64,000 nucleotides of DNA, taken from UTPRO1 sp031400185 (GTDB lineage: Bacteria > Desulfobacterota > Binatia > UTPRO1). Below the pieces are notes generated by a model that did not search any database, had not been told where the DNA came from, and saw nothing but the letters and a program-made list of their open reading frames with translations. The DNA lies in contig JANNPN010000255.1 of assembly GCA_031400185.1 (NCBI GenBank), forward strand, positions 15,985 through 79,984. Direction: 5' to 3'. Shown in pieces: positions 17,680-26,694 of the stretch (position 1 is its first letter; every line of letters begins with the position of its first letter). Made by a program: the position numbers and the translations under genes.

Positions 17680-17780
17680 CGCACTCCACAAGACAGATTG
17701 AACTGCAGTACCGTCGACACGGGGTCGCGGCGCTCAACCCCCGACTCGCTCCCGCTCGCGCCCGCGCTCTGCAAGCGGAG

Positions 17781-18380
17781 TCACGGTGAGGTGCAGCTCG
17801 CGGGCGCCGGGGCGTGCTTGGCGAGGTACTGCTTGCCGTTGGAGCCGTCGTGCACGACCTTGGTCGGGGGCGGTCCGAACGTCGCGCAATTCCGGACCGG
17901 ATCGCTGCCGAGCCGGAGCGTGACGTCGATATTTCCTTGCGGCCCACCGAGCAGTGGGTAGGTAACGTGCGGGCTACGGCACCGGACTTGGATGAAGTGC
18001 CCGTGCTTCACGACCACCTTGCTGCACGACGCACCCGAGCGGTCCCGGTAGATGTAGTCCGTATTGAATACGCTGCTCGCCGAGCCGTTCGGCGACCGCC
18101 ATCCCTGACATGGCAGAGTGATCGTGAACTCGTTGCCCGACGCGCCGTTCACGCGGATCGACGCACCGCCGCCTCCGGCCGCGTCGCACCGCGGATCGCC
18201 CGTGCTGCCGAAGTTGCCGCTGTCGACGGTGGTGTCCTTGACCTTGAAGGTGAGGCCGTGGCCCGGATACGGCGCGATCCTCAGCTGCAAGCCTTCGACG
18301 GTGCCCGCGTGCACGCGGGACGTTGCGGAGAGGAGGAAGAGGGTGGCGAAGCCGAGCCAGGCAGCGCAGGTCCACGGCAT
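17781..18380 (-). CDS. Hypothetical exported protein, 199 residues
   Basis: A clear signal peptide (AAWLGFATLFLLSATSRVHA) precedes a Gly/Ser/Thr-rich, probably all-beta mature protein with six or more cysteines that may form disulphides. No family is recognised. It stands alone: the gene downstream is convergent and the ferredoxin gene upstream lies 71 bases away on the same strand. The style, a short signal and a beta-rich body with Cys, resembles other exported proteins in this window (59422, 48819). Confidence 0.75.
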   Translation of the reverse strand: MPWTCAAWLGFATLFLLSATSRVHAGTVEGLQLRIAPYPGHGLTFKVKDTTVDSGNFGSTGDPRCDAAGGGGASIRVNGASGNEFTITLPCQGWRSPNGSASSVFNTDYIYRDRSGASCSKVVVKHGHFIQVRCRSPHVTYPLLGGPQGNIDVTLRLGSDPVRNCATFGPPPTKVVHDGSNGKQYLAKHAPAPASCTSP

Positions 18381-18451
18381 GGGGGACTCCTTTCGACGCC
18401 AGTAGAGTGCCCGAACGCTACTGCGGGTCCCGGCGCGGGGTCAACCATCTT

Positions 18452-18805
18452 CTAGACTTCGAGACCCCATTTCCGCTTGTTCGCTTCGATCTCGACCGAC
18501 GTGGGGTGCTCCTTCTTCTCGGTCGGGCTGACCTCGAAGTCGTCCTTGAGCTCCATCATCTTGTAGTTGAGCGGGGTGTCGTCGGCGAAGGGAGCGGGCA
18601 CGGCCGCCTCTTCGAAGATGGCCTGCCAGGGGCACTCCGGCTCGCACGCCCCGCAATCGATGCACTCGTCGGGGTGGATGTAGAGCTGGTTGGGAAAGGT
18701 CTCGTGGTCGGTGCCCTTGTAGGCGTAGATGCAGTCGACGGGGCAGACGGTGACGCACGCGGTATCGACGCAATCGCGGCAGAGGCGCGTGATGATGTAA
18801 GCCAT
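18452..18805 (-). CDS. Ferredoxin, 7Fe/8Fe type
   Basis: The 117-residue protein has Cys9, Cys12, Cys17, Cys21 and Cys25 in the N-terminal cluster region and Cys48, Cys51, Cys54 and Cys58 in the second. This resembles Azotobacter FdI (Fdx with one [3Fe-4S] and one [4Fe-4S] cluster) and includes the usual Pro after the last Cys. The C-terminal tail is long and acidic. It would carry low-potential electrons in the cytoplasm. It lies 33 bases after the VWA operon on the same strand; a functional link to that operon is not evident. Confidence 0.93.
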   Translation of the reverse strand: MAYIITRLCRDCVDTACVTVCPVDCIYAYKGTDHETFPNQLYIHPDECIDCGACEPECPWQAIFEEAAVPAPFADDTPLNYKMMELKDDFEVSPTEKKEHPTSVEIEANKRKWGLEV

Positions 18806-18838
18806 GGGCGCGGTTTTTGCCGGTTCCGAACGGCCGTG

Positions 18839-21421
18839 TCAAAGCAGCATCAGCCGGCGGATCGCCACGTCTGCAAGCACGAGCAGCAACGCGAACGGGA
18901 CCAGATAGGGGTCGAGCGGGATCGTCTCGTGGCGGACGCCCGGGCGGGCCGCGAGGACGCGCGCGGGTTCCGCCTCGACGGCACCGCCGGTCGTTTGCGT
19001 GACGGCGCGGAGCAGCGTCGTGTTCGGCGCCACCCGCTGGAGCTCGCGGCGGCTCTCCGTGGTCGCCGGGATTTCGAGGTCGAGACGCTCCTCGACCGCG
19101 CTCGGTCCCGACAGCAGGACGGCCGGATGGAGACCCGGGCGCAGGTTCGGCACGGTCGCGGCGAAGCTCCGCGGCCCGACCTGGCGGAGCACGACGTCGT
19201 CGCCGCCATCGAGGCGGAGCGTGAAGGGACCGCTCGTGTCGTCGACCGTGTCGAGCACGATGCGGGTCCCGTCGCGGCGCCGGATCGCCTCGAGGTGATG
19301 GTCGCTCGGGAGCCCGCGTGCCGCCGTCCATTCGGCGAGCTGCGTCCAGAGCTTCGCGAAGCCGCGCCAGGTCGGCCAGGCGGATGCCCCGCCTTGGAAG
19401 TCGAGCGGCACGACCGCGGCCCGCCCGAGCTCGTACTGCCACGTCGTGAGCAGCGGGTCGCGCGCCTCGCCGTCCTCGACCCAGAGCCGTACCTCGGCGC
19501 CGTGCTTGCTCTCGACGACCGCCCAGCGCGAGACGCCGGGGAGCTCCTTCTCCTCGATGCCGGCGAGGATGGGCCCGCCGTCGCCGACCCGCGGCGGCAT
19601 CTCGCGCCGCTGGGTCGAGCGTCCCATGAGGCGCTGGGCGTCGCGGATCATGAGCTGCGGCAGCTGCGCCACGTCCTCCACGTGATGGAAGGTACCGCCG
19701 GTCGCGCGCGAGATCGCGTCGAGCAGGTCGAGGTTCACCGTGTCGCTGCCGATGCGGATGCTCGTCACGGTGATCTCGGCGCGCGCGAGCGCGGCGATCT
19801 GCTCCGCGTGGTCTTCGGCGGCGCGATTGCTGTCGCCGTCGGTCAGGAGGATCACGTGGCGCACCGGCCGGCCCGAGGCGACCAGGTTCCGCCGCGCGAT
19901 GTCGAGCGCTTCCTTGAAGTCGGTGCCCCCGCCGTACTGGATCGACTGGATCTTGGCGGCGAGCGCGGCGCGCGTCTCGCCGGCCGGCGAGAGCGGACCG
20001 AGCTCGTACGGCTGCGAGTCGAAGGCGATCGTCGCCACGAGATCGCGCTCGCCGAGCTGGTCGAGGACGGCGAGCGCCGCGCGCTTCGCGTACGCCATCT
20101 TCTCGCCGTTGTGCAGGGTCGGTTGGTGGCTCGCGTAGCCCATGCTGTTGGAGCGGTCGATCACGAGGTAGAGCGCGATCGGCTCGCGCTCCTGCGGCGT
20201 CGCCGCTTGCGCGTGCAGTGTCACCGGCAGCACGCGCTCGAGCGCGCTGCCGGCGAACGCCGTGTCGCCGAAAAAATGCTCGCCGCCCGTCGCGACGAGC
20301 CCGCCGCCGCGTGCGACCCAGGCCGTCAACCCTTCGAGGGTTGCGTCGGCGAGGTCGCCACGCGCGAGGTCGTCGAGGATCACGAGGTGGTACGCGTCGA
20401 GCCGGCCGACCCGGTCGGCGAGCGCGTGCGGCGGGACGACCTCGACGTGCATGCCGCGTTCGGCGAGCGCGGTGGCGACGACCGGTGCCGGGCGCTCGCT
20501 GACGATCAGCACGTGGAGCGGCCGCGTCACGGCGACGCTCGCGCGGGCGCGCGCCGCGAGCGCCTCGGCGCCGTCGGGCAGGGTGAGCTCGGCCTCGAGC
20601 GCGTACTGCCCGGCACCCCGCAGACGATACGGGAGCGCGATGACGTTGAGCCCGGGAGCCAAGCGCGCGCGCTCGCGCGTGAGCGCGTCGCCGTTCGCGG
20701 CGAGGCGCAGCTCGGCCGAGATGGCCCGCGGCGCGCGGCTTTCGACCACGAGCTCGAGCGGCAGGACGGTGTGCTCCGGCGCGAACGCGGGCGCCAGCAC
20801 GCGCCGGATGACGGCGGTCGGGAGGTCGGCCTGGCTCGGGATGAACGCGAAGACCGGGAGGCGGGTGCCGGAACGGACGGCTTCGGCTTGCAGGCTGCCC
20901 TCGGTCTCGTTGCCGTCGGTGAAGAGCAGGAGGGCGCTCTCCCGACCGGCCGGGCAAAGCGCGCTCGCCGTCGTAAAGGCCGCGGCGAGATCGGTGTCGC
21001 CGCTTTCGAAACCCGTGACGTCGGTCGCGGGCGGCGGCAACAGCGCCGCGCTCTGCCGGACGCCGCGGCGTGGGTGGGCGACGACCCGCGTTCGCGCGGC
21101 GAACGCGACGGAGCCGATCAGGTCGTCGGGGCCGAGGCGCGGCAGCAGCCCGTCGAGCACCTGGCGCGCGCGGTCGCTCGCGGCGTTCCGCACGCTCGCC
21201 GACACGTCGATCGCCGCGACGAGGCAGGTGCCGGCCGCCGGCCGCGCGCGCTCGAGGTGCACCCCCGCGAGAAGCGCGATCATCGTCGCAGTCGCGCCGG
21301 TTCGGACGAGGGTGGCGAGGACGATCGTCCGCGTCATCTGCCCGCGCCCACGTCGTACGAAGAAGAGCGACAGCGCCGCCAAGAGCAGCAGGAAGACGGG
21401 CGCATCGGCCTGGACCGTCAT
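18839..21421 (-). CDS. VWA-domain membrane protein with GATase-1-like domain
   Basis: The 860-residue protein has two N-terminal membrane helices, a VWA domain with MIDAS sequence DVSASVRN, a GATase-like segment around HVLIVSERPAPVV and GGGLVATGGEHFFG, a second VWA domain (VIDRSNSMGY ... GGGTDFKEAL ... LLTDGDSN), a beta-rich region and a final membrane helix. Such proteins are thought to face the periplasm and to bind metal and partner proteins with MoxR AAA ATPases. It is the last gene of the operon and its start overlaps the previous stop by four bases. Confidence 0.88.
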   Translation of the reverse strand: MTVQADAPVFLLLLAALSLFFVRRGRGQMTRTIVLATLVRTGATATMIALLAGVHLERARPAAGTCLVAAIDVSASVRNAASDRARQVLDGLLPRLGPDDLIGSVAFAARTRVVAHPRRGVRQSAALLPPPATDVTGFESGDTDLAAAFTTASALCPAGRESALLLFTDGNETEGSLQAEAVRSGTRLPVFAFIPSQADLPTAVIRRVLAPAFAPEHTVLPLELVVESRAPRAISAELRLAANGDALTRERARLAPGLNVIALPYRLRGAGQYALEAELTLPDGAEALAARARASVAVTRPLHVLIVSERPAPVVATALAERGMHVEVVPPHALADRVGRLDAYHLVILDDLARGDLADATLEGLTAWVARGGGLVATGGEHFFGDTAFAGSALERVLPVTLHAQAATPQEREPIALYLVIDRSNSMGYASHQPTLHNGEKMAYAKRAALAVLDQLGERDLVATIAFDSQPYELGPLSPAGETRAALAAKIQSIQYGGGTDFKEALDIARRNLVASGRPVRHVILLTDGDSNRAAEDHAEQIAALARAEITVTSIRIGSDTVNLDLLDAISRATGGTFHHVEDVAQLPQLMIRDAQRLMGRSTQRREMPPRVGDGGPILAGIEEKELPGVSRWAVVESKHGAEVRLWVEDGEARDPLLTTWQYELGRAAVVPLDFQGGASAWPTWRGFAKLWTQLAEWTAARGLPSDHHLEAIRRRDGTRIVLDTVDDTSGPFTLRLDGGDDVVLRQVGPRSFAATVPNLRPGLHPAVLLSGPSAVEERLDLEIPATTESRRELQRVAPNTTLLRAVTQTTGGAVEAEPARVLAARPGVRHETIPLDPYLVPFALLLVLADVAIRRLMLL

Positions 21422-23283
21422 CGCGCCTCTCCGTGAATCTGCTGTCGCGGCATCTGCTGCCGCCGCCAGAACGCCCACTCGAGCCCGAGCAGGACCAGCG
21501 CGGCACCGTACAGCCAGCGCGCGAGCGGACGCCCGCCGCGCTCCGGCGGCGGCGCGTCCTCGTGGACGGTGGCGAGCCATTCGCCGGCGCCACTCCTTCC
21601 AATGTCGGACTCGCGATCGTCGAAGAGGTTGGCGAGCACCAGGCGCTCGGCGCCGGCCGGTCCGACCCGCGAGATGCCGGCGCGCTCGGCGGTCACGACC
21701 GCCGGGTCGCCGACGATCTCGACGTCGCCGTCGATGGGCGCGGTCGGTCCGGCGCCGGCGAGCGTCGGCCGACCGGTCTCGACGACGAGGGCGCTCGGCC
21801 CGAACGGTTCGCCGAGCCAGCGCAGCGTCGCGAGCGTCAACAGCAAGAGCGGCAGGCGATCCGACGACGCGAGGCCGGCGCCGAGCTCGGCCCCGAGACA
21901 CGCCGTCCGCCGTCCGTTCCGCTCGCCGGCGATCAGGAGCGAGAAGGCGGCTTCCGCGGACGCTGCGAGCACGATCGGGTCGCCCCAGTCGGCGTCGCCG
22001 AGCTGGCTCGTGCCTGCCACCCCGATCGCTTGGAGCGCCCCGAGTCCCGCCAGCGCTGGATGGTCGTCGTCCCAGTCGACGACGACCGCGTCCCTGCGCC
22101 GGCCTGCGCTCGGGCACACGTCGTTGCCCTCGGGTGGTGCGACGAACAGCGCGTTGGTCGCTAGCGGCAGTGTCGCGGGCACGAACCCGTCGAAGAGCGC
22201 GACCCGCCGGCCTGCGGGCGGCGTCGCGCTGTATTGCGCGCGCGAGGTCACCTCGATGCGGCTTCCGGCGATCGCCGCCGCGACGCCGGCGAACGCGTCG
22301 GCGAGCGCGCGCGAGTCCGTGACGAGCAGGAGGTCGAGCGCCGAACCGGGGCCGATCCACGCGGTCGCGTGGTCGTCGACGGCGAGCGCGTCGTCCGTGC
22401 CGATCCGTACCACGACGGGGCCGCTCGCGGGCGGGCGCGTGAGCAGCACGTGCTCCGTCGCGCGCGGCGCGAGCGTGAGCGTGCGCCGCGCCCACGCCGT
22501 TCCCGCGACGTGGGCCTCGAGCACGACCTCGCGCGTCGTGCGGGCGTAATTCCGGACGTCGACGGTGGCCGTCGTGTCGCTCGGGCCGTGGAAGGGCGGG
22601 GTCGACACCGTGATCCCGGCGATCGCGACGTTGTCGTCGGTGCGGCCGAGCTGGACGTAGTCGACGTGCGCGCGAACCTCGGGCGCGAGACCGCTCGTCT
22701 CGGGTGGCAGATCGGTGAAGACCACCACGCGGGCGCCGGCGCGATCGGCGGCGAGCCCGCGCGCGAGCTCGAGCGCGGGTGCAAGATCGGTCGGGGTGTC
22801 GGCCGGCACGATCGCTTCGAGGGCGGCACGGATGCTCGCCTGGTCCGCCGTCCACGGCAGCACGACCCGCGCGCGCGACCCGGCCGTCACCAGCAGGACG
22901 TCGTCGCCCGTCGCGACGTCGGCGATGCGTGCGAGCGCGCGGCGCCGCGCCGTCTCGAAGCGCGTGCCGTCGTCCTCCATGGCCTGCATGCTCGCGGAGA
23001 CGTCGAGCACGACCACGAGCGGCGTCCCCGGCGGCGGTGGCTCGGCATCGTCGAGGACGGGCCGGACGTAGGCGCCGACGAGTGCGAGGACGAGCAGCAG
23101 CTGGGCGATGAACAGCAGGTCGGGGCGGAACCGCCGCCGATCGCGCGGCGGCATCGGGACCTGCTGCCAGAGGAACAGCGTGCCGACCGGGATCGTCCGG
23201 CGCCGACGGTCGTAGAGGTAGAGCAGGACCAGCACCGCGACCGCGGCGAGCGCAACGAGGCCGGTCGGGTGGCCGAGGCTCAC
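21418..23283 (-). CDS. BatA-like protein with VWA domain
   Basis: The 621-residue protein opens with the aerotolerance-regulator N-terminal (BatA) arrangement: a first helix, YDRRRRTIPVGTLFLWQ, and a second helix. A VWA domain with MIDAS DVSASMQA and a threonine site follows. A long beta-rich segment and a C-terminal membrane helix (RWLYGAALVLLGLEWAFW) complete it. It is membrane-anchored and likely acts with MoxR. Four-base overlaps bind it to the DUF58 and downstream VWA genes, indicating translational coupling. Confidence 0.9.
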   Translation of the reverse strand: MSLGHPTGLVALAAVAVLVLLYLYDRRRRTIPVGTLFLWQQVPMPPRDRRRFRPDLLFIAQLLLVLALVGAYVRPVLDDAEPPPPGTPLVVVLDVSASMQAMEDDGTRFETARRRALARIADVATGDDVLLVTAGSRARVVLPWTADQASIRAALEAIVPADTPTDLAPALELARGLAADRAGARVVVFTDLPPETSGLAPEVRAHVDYVQLGRTDDNVAIAGITVSTPPFHGPSDTTATVDVRNYARTTREVVLEAHVAGTAWARRTLTLAPRATEHVLLTRPPASGPVVVRIGTDDALAVDDHATAWIGPGSALDLLLVTDSRALADAFAGVAAAIAGSRIEVTSRAQYSATPPAGRRVALFDGFVPATLPLATNALFVAPPEGNDVCPSAGRRRDAVVVDWDDDHPALAGLGALQAIGVAGTSQLGDADWGDPIVLAASAEAAFSLLIAGERNGRRTACLGAELGAGLASSDRLPLLLLTLATLRWLGEPFGPSALVVETGRPTLAGAGPTAPIDGDVEIVGDPAVVTAERAGISRVGPAGAERLVLANLFDDRESDIGRSGAGEWLATVHEDAPPPERGGRPLARWLYGAALVLLGLEWAFWRRQQMPRQQIHGEAR

Positions 23284-23293
23284 GGCGCGCTCG

Positions 23294-24292
23294 TCACCGG
23301 CGCCGCACGAGGCCGGCGCGCGCCAGCTCGCCGGTCACGAACGTCCCGAGGTCGGTGCCGGCGACGAGGCGCGAGTACGAGCAGCGCGTACGCTCGGCGA
23401 CGGCGCGGAGCGCCGAGAGGTGGCGGTCGAGCACTTCGCCGTAGAGCGCGGCGATGCCCGCGTCGAGGGCGATCGGCCGCGTCGCGCCCGACTCGACGTC
23501 GACGAGCACGCCGCGCGTGAAGCTGCCCGCGGGGTCGAGCTCGCTCGCGCCGACCACGTGCAGCACGTGCACCTCGAAGCGGCGCGCTTGGAGTGCCAGC
23601 ACGCCGCGCTCGACGTCGGCGGGATCGGTCATGAGGTCGGAGACGAGGAGCGCCGCGCCGGCCTCGGGATGCCGTCGCGCGTAGTCCTCGCACGCGGCGC
23701 CGAGCTGCAGCGTTCCGGCGGCCGAGGACGTCGCGAGCAGCTCGAAGATCGCGAGCGCGCTCCGGCGTTGGCGATGGACGGGCGACGTCACCACGGGGCC
23801 CGTACCGCCGAGCACCGCGACGCGGGCGGCGTCACCCGCCGCGAGCGCAATGTAAGCGAGCACGGTCACGAGGGCGCGCGCGCTTGCGAGCTTCCCGTCC
23901 TTCGGCGGCGCGTCCATCGACGCGCTCCCGTCGAGCAGGATGTGAAAGAGGACCTCGCGCTCTGCGGTGAACCGGCGGACGAGGAGCGCGTCGAGGCGGG
24001 CCATCGCGTGCCAGTCGAGATGGCGGAGGTCGTCGCCCGGCGTGTAGGTGCTGTAGGCTTCGACCTCGACGCCCGACGGCTGAGCGTGGCCGGGAAAGCG
24101 CCGCTCGCCCGGCCGTTCGCCCATGCCGCGCCGGACGTGCAGCGCGAGCCCGTCGAAGCGCGTCAGCGCGAGTCGGTTGAAGCGCGCGAGCGCGTGCTCA
24201 TCGACCCGCCGGGGCGCGCGTGCATCGACGCGCCGGGGCCCGAGCTCGTCGACGCGCGCCGGCGCTGGGCGGTCCGGCGCCGCCGTGCTCAC
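23294..24292 (-). CDS. DUF58 domain protein
   Basis: The 332-residue protein has the DUF58 hallmark VEAYSTYTPGDDLRHLDWHAMAR near residue 75 and a VWA-like fold with DGSASMDA. DUF58 proteins normally accompany MoxR ATPases and are proposed chaperone/adaptor partners. The GTG start at 24292 overlaps the MoxR stop (GTGA), which supports it; the first 35 residues are Pro/Arg-rich and poorly conserved. No membrane helix is seen. Confidence 0.88.
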   Translation of the reverse strand: MSTAAPDRPAPARVDELGPRRVDARAPRRVDEHALARFNRLALTRFDGLALHVRRGMGERPGERRFPGHAQPSGVEVEAYSTYTPGDDLRHLDWHAMARLDALLVRRFTAEREVLFHILLDGSASMDAPPKDGKLASARALVTVLAYIALAAGDAARVAVLGGTGPVVTSPVHRQRRSALAIFELLATSSAAGTLQLGAACEDYARRHPEAGAALLVSDLMTDPADVERGVLALQARRFEVHVLHVVGASELDPAGSFTRGVLVDVESGATRPIALDAGIAALYGEVLDRHLSALRAVAERTRCSYSRLVAGTDLGTFVTGELARAGLVRRR

Positions 24293-25311
24293 GCGCGCAG
24301 CCGGCGCGCCGCGATCAGCACGCGCTCGACGATGTGCGCGGGCACGACGCCGGCGGCTTCGGCGGCGAAGCTCATCACGAGACGATGGCGGAGGGCCGAG
24401 ACGGCGACCTTGTCGACGTCGTCGTAGGTGACGTGCGGGCGGCCGTCGAGGAGCGCCATCACTTTGGCGCCGAGCACGAGCGCCTGCGCGCCGCGCGGGC
24501 TCGCGCCGTACGTGACGTAGCGCCGCACCTCGGTCTCGGCCTCGCCGTCGCCGCGTGCGCCCGCCGGGGTCGTGAGCCGGACGAGGCCCGCGACGTATTG
24601 CTCGACGTGCGGCGCGACCAGCACCTCGCGCACGAGACGCTTCAGCTCCTCGGTGCGCGTCGCGGCGCGCTCGGGTGCGAGCACCGGACGCACGGTCAGC
24701 GGGTCGGCGATGGTCGTCGCGGCGAGGATGCGCGTCAGCTCCTGCTCGCTCGGGTACTCGAGGAGCACCTTGAAGAGGAACCGGTCGAGCTGCGCCTCGG
24801 GCAACTGATAGGTCCCCTCCATCTCGATCGGGTTCAGCGTCGCGAGCACGAAAAACGGGGCCTGGAGCCGATAGCTCGAGCCCGCGACCGTCACCTGGTG
24901 CTCGGCCATCGCTTCCAGCAGCGCCGACTGCGTCTTCGGGGTCGCGCGGTTGATCTCGTCGCCGAGGACCACGTGGGCGAAGATCGGTCCGGGCACGAAC
25001 ACGAGCTCGCGCCCGCCGTCGGGCCGGTCGTTGATGATGCGCGTGCCGGTGATGTCGGCGGGCATCAGGTCGACCGTGAACTGGACGCGGTTGAAGGTGA
25101 GGTTCAGCGCTTCGGCGAGCGAGCGCACGATCAACGTCTTGCCGATCCCGGGCACGCCCTCGATCAGCACGTGGCCGCCCGCGAAAAAGGCCGTGAGGAT
25201 CGCCTCGATCGCCGGCTCGTGGCCGATCACGACGCGCGCCATCTCCGCGCGGATGGCGGCGAAGGTCTCCTGGAAGTCGGCGATGGCCGCGGTCGCGATG
25301 GCGGGGGTCAT
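24289..25311 (-). CDS. MoxR-type AAA+ ATPase
   Basis: The 340-residue protein has Walker A GVPGIGKT (residues 52-59), Walker B VVLGDEINRA, sensor TLNPIEMEGTYQLPEAQLDRF and the AAA_lid_2 C-terminus with an arginine finger region. MoxR ATPases use ATP to remodel or activate partners, usually metalloenzymes or envelope complexes, with VWA proteins encoded beside them, as here. The ATG at 25311 overlaps the stop of the upstream membrane gene by four bases. Confidence 0.93.
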   Translation of the reverse strand: MTPAIATAAIADFQETFAAIRAEMARVVIGHEPAIEAILTAFFAGGHVLIEGVPGIGKTLIVRSLAEALNLTFNRVQFTVDLMPADITGTRIINDRPDGGRELVFVPGPIFAHVVLGDEINRATPKTQSALLEAMAEHQVTVAGSSYRLQAPFFVLATLNPIEMEGTYQLPEAQLDRFLFKVLLEYPSEQELTRILAATTIADPLTVRPVLAPERAATRTEELKRLVREVLVAPHVEQYVAGLVRLTTPAGARGDGEAETEVRRYVTYGASPRGAQALVLGAKVMALLDGRPHVTYDDVDKVAVSALRHRLVMSFAAEAAGVVPAHIVERVLIAARRLRA

Positions 25312-26648
25312 GGCGTCCCGCGGTGCGCGAAGACCTCGCGCACGACCTGTTCGTACGCGGCCGGCACGGCCATGCGGTGCGCCGCGGTTTCACGCCGCTG
25401 CTCCGTGCCGAGCGCGGGACGCGCGTCGGGATCCGCATCCGGGGCCGGCCCGCCGCTCCGCTTCCTGCCGCTTCTGTCGCTCCGCATGCGCGCGGCGAGC
25501 GAGAGCTCGAACGATCCCGAGCCCGCCCCCGGCATCACCGGCGCCCCCGCGAAGAGGTCGCCCGGCGACGCGCCGTTCCCCGCGGTCGTGCCGCCGGCAT
25601 CGCCCGCGTCGGCGTCGTCGCTGCTCCCAGCGGACGGGTCGTCGGCGTTCGAGTTGGCGTCCCCCTGCCCGTCGGCGCCATCCGTTCCGTCGGTGTGATC
25701 CGACGACGAGTCCGCCGCGCCGCGGGCTCGCTCCGACGGTCGGCGCGCCACCTCCCATTCGTTCTCCTCCGTGCCCTCGAGCTTGCCCTCGACGCCCTCC
25801 TCACCGCCGTCCTCGCTCGCGGCGCGACCGTCGCGCCGGCTGCCGCCGCCGCTCGTGCCGGCGCGCGCGAGCGCATCGCGGACCCGCTCCCATGCCTTGC
25901 CCCACACCTGCTTCCGGACGTTCTCCTGGACCGCGCTCGACAGCTGCGTGAGCCTCGAGTCGTCGTCGCGCCCGTCGTCAGTCGCCTGCCCCGAGTCGGT
26001 GTCACCGGTCGACGGCACGCCCGGGGCGACGACGACGCGCTCGCCGGGCGCCGCACCGTCGCCACCGTCGGAGCGCTCGTCGCGCCCCCCGTGCGGGCGA
26101 TCGCTGAAACCGATCGCCGGCGGCGTCGGGAGCGCGAGCGAGGCGAGATGGAAAACGACGATGAGCACGGCCACCATGACGACCGCGCTTGCGCCGGCTG
26201 CGCGCGGCACGGCACGCGGCACCAGGCGCTGCGGCCTCCACGCATCGAGCTCGGCGGCCACTTGCGAGGCGAGCAGCGCCTGGAAGAACTGCGGCGCGTT
26301 CCGCGCCCGCGGCGCGATCTCGACCAGGGTCTGCACGCGCCCGCCGAGCGCGGCCTTTGCTTCGACCCATCGCACGGCGTGCGCCCGGCCGAGCCAGCGG
26401 CGGCGGAGCGCGCCGGCGAGTAGCATCGCGACCCCGAGCATGAGGGCGGCCATGCACGCAGCGGCGAGCCCGAACGCGGTCGTCGACGCGAAGAGGGTCA
26501 CCGGCAACAGCAGCGTCGCGGCCCCGGCGCCGGCGGCGACCGTCGTGTAGAGCGTGCGCTGCAGCTCGTAGAGGTTCTTCCGCCGGCGTACGCGGCGAAC
26601 CTGCCGTTCCACGACGTCGACGGCACCGGTGGGCGAGAGTTCCGGCAT
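25308..26648 (-). CDS. Membrane protein with acidic low-complexity region, MoxR operon
   Basis: The 446-residue protein is not one I recognise. It has a cytoplasmic N-terminal stretch rich in Arg and Lys, two adjacent membrane helices (near residues 40 and 65), another helix near 155-170 and a long Asp/Gly/Ser-rich region (about residues 180-370) that looks disordered. The C-terminus is a short helix ending in AAYEQVVREVFAHRG. The position resembles the DUF4175-like or GLUG-like scaffold genes of other MoxR operons. It is the first gene of a five-gene operon with four-base overlaps; the ATG at 26648 has no better alternative. Confidence 0.8.
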   Translation of the reverse strand: MPELSPTGAVDVVERQVRRVRRRKNLYELQRTLYTTVAAGAGAATLLLPVTLFASTTAFGLAAACMAALMLGVAMLLAGALRRRWLGRAHAVRWVEAKAALGGRVQTLVEIAPRARNAPQFFQALLASQVAAELDAWRPQRLVPRAVPRAAGASAVVMVAVLIVVFHLASLALPTPPAIGFSDRPHGGRDERSDGGDGAAPGERVVVAPGVPSTGDTDSGQATDDGRDDDSRLTQLSSAVQENVRKQVWGKAWERVRDALARAGTSGGGSRRDGRAASEDGGEEGVEGKLEGTEENEWEVARRPSERARGAADSSSDHTDGTDGADGQGDANSNADDPSAGSSDDADAGDAGGTTAGNGASPGDLFAGAPVMPGAGSGSFELSLAARMRSDRSGRKRSGGPAPDADPDARPALGTEQRRETAAHRMAVPAAYEQVVREVFAHRGTP

Positions 26649-26694
26649 GGCTCGTCGCAAGACGGACCGACGATAGTGAAGGCCCCAAGAGCGG

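Noticed and set aside
18323..21436. 1,037-residue open frame on the plus strand opposite the VWA genes
   Set aside because: It overlaps well-supported VWA and ferredoxin genes, has low-complexity Arg/Glu-rich composition, and shows no domain.
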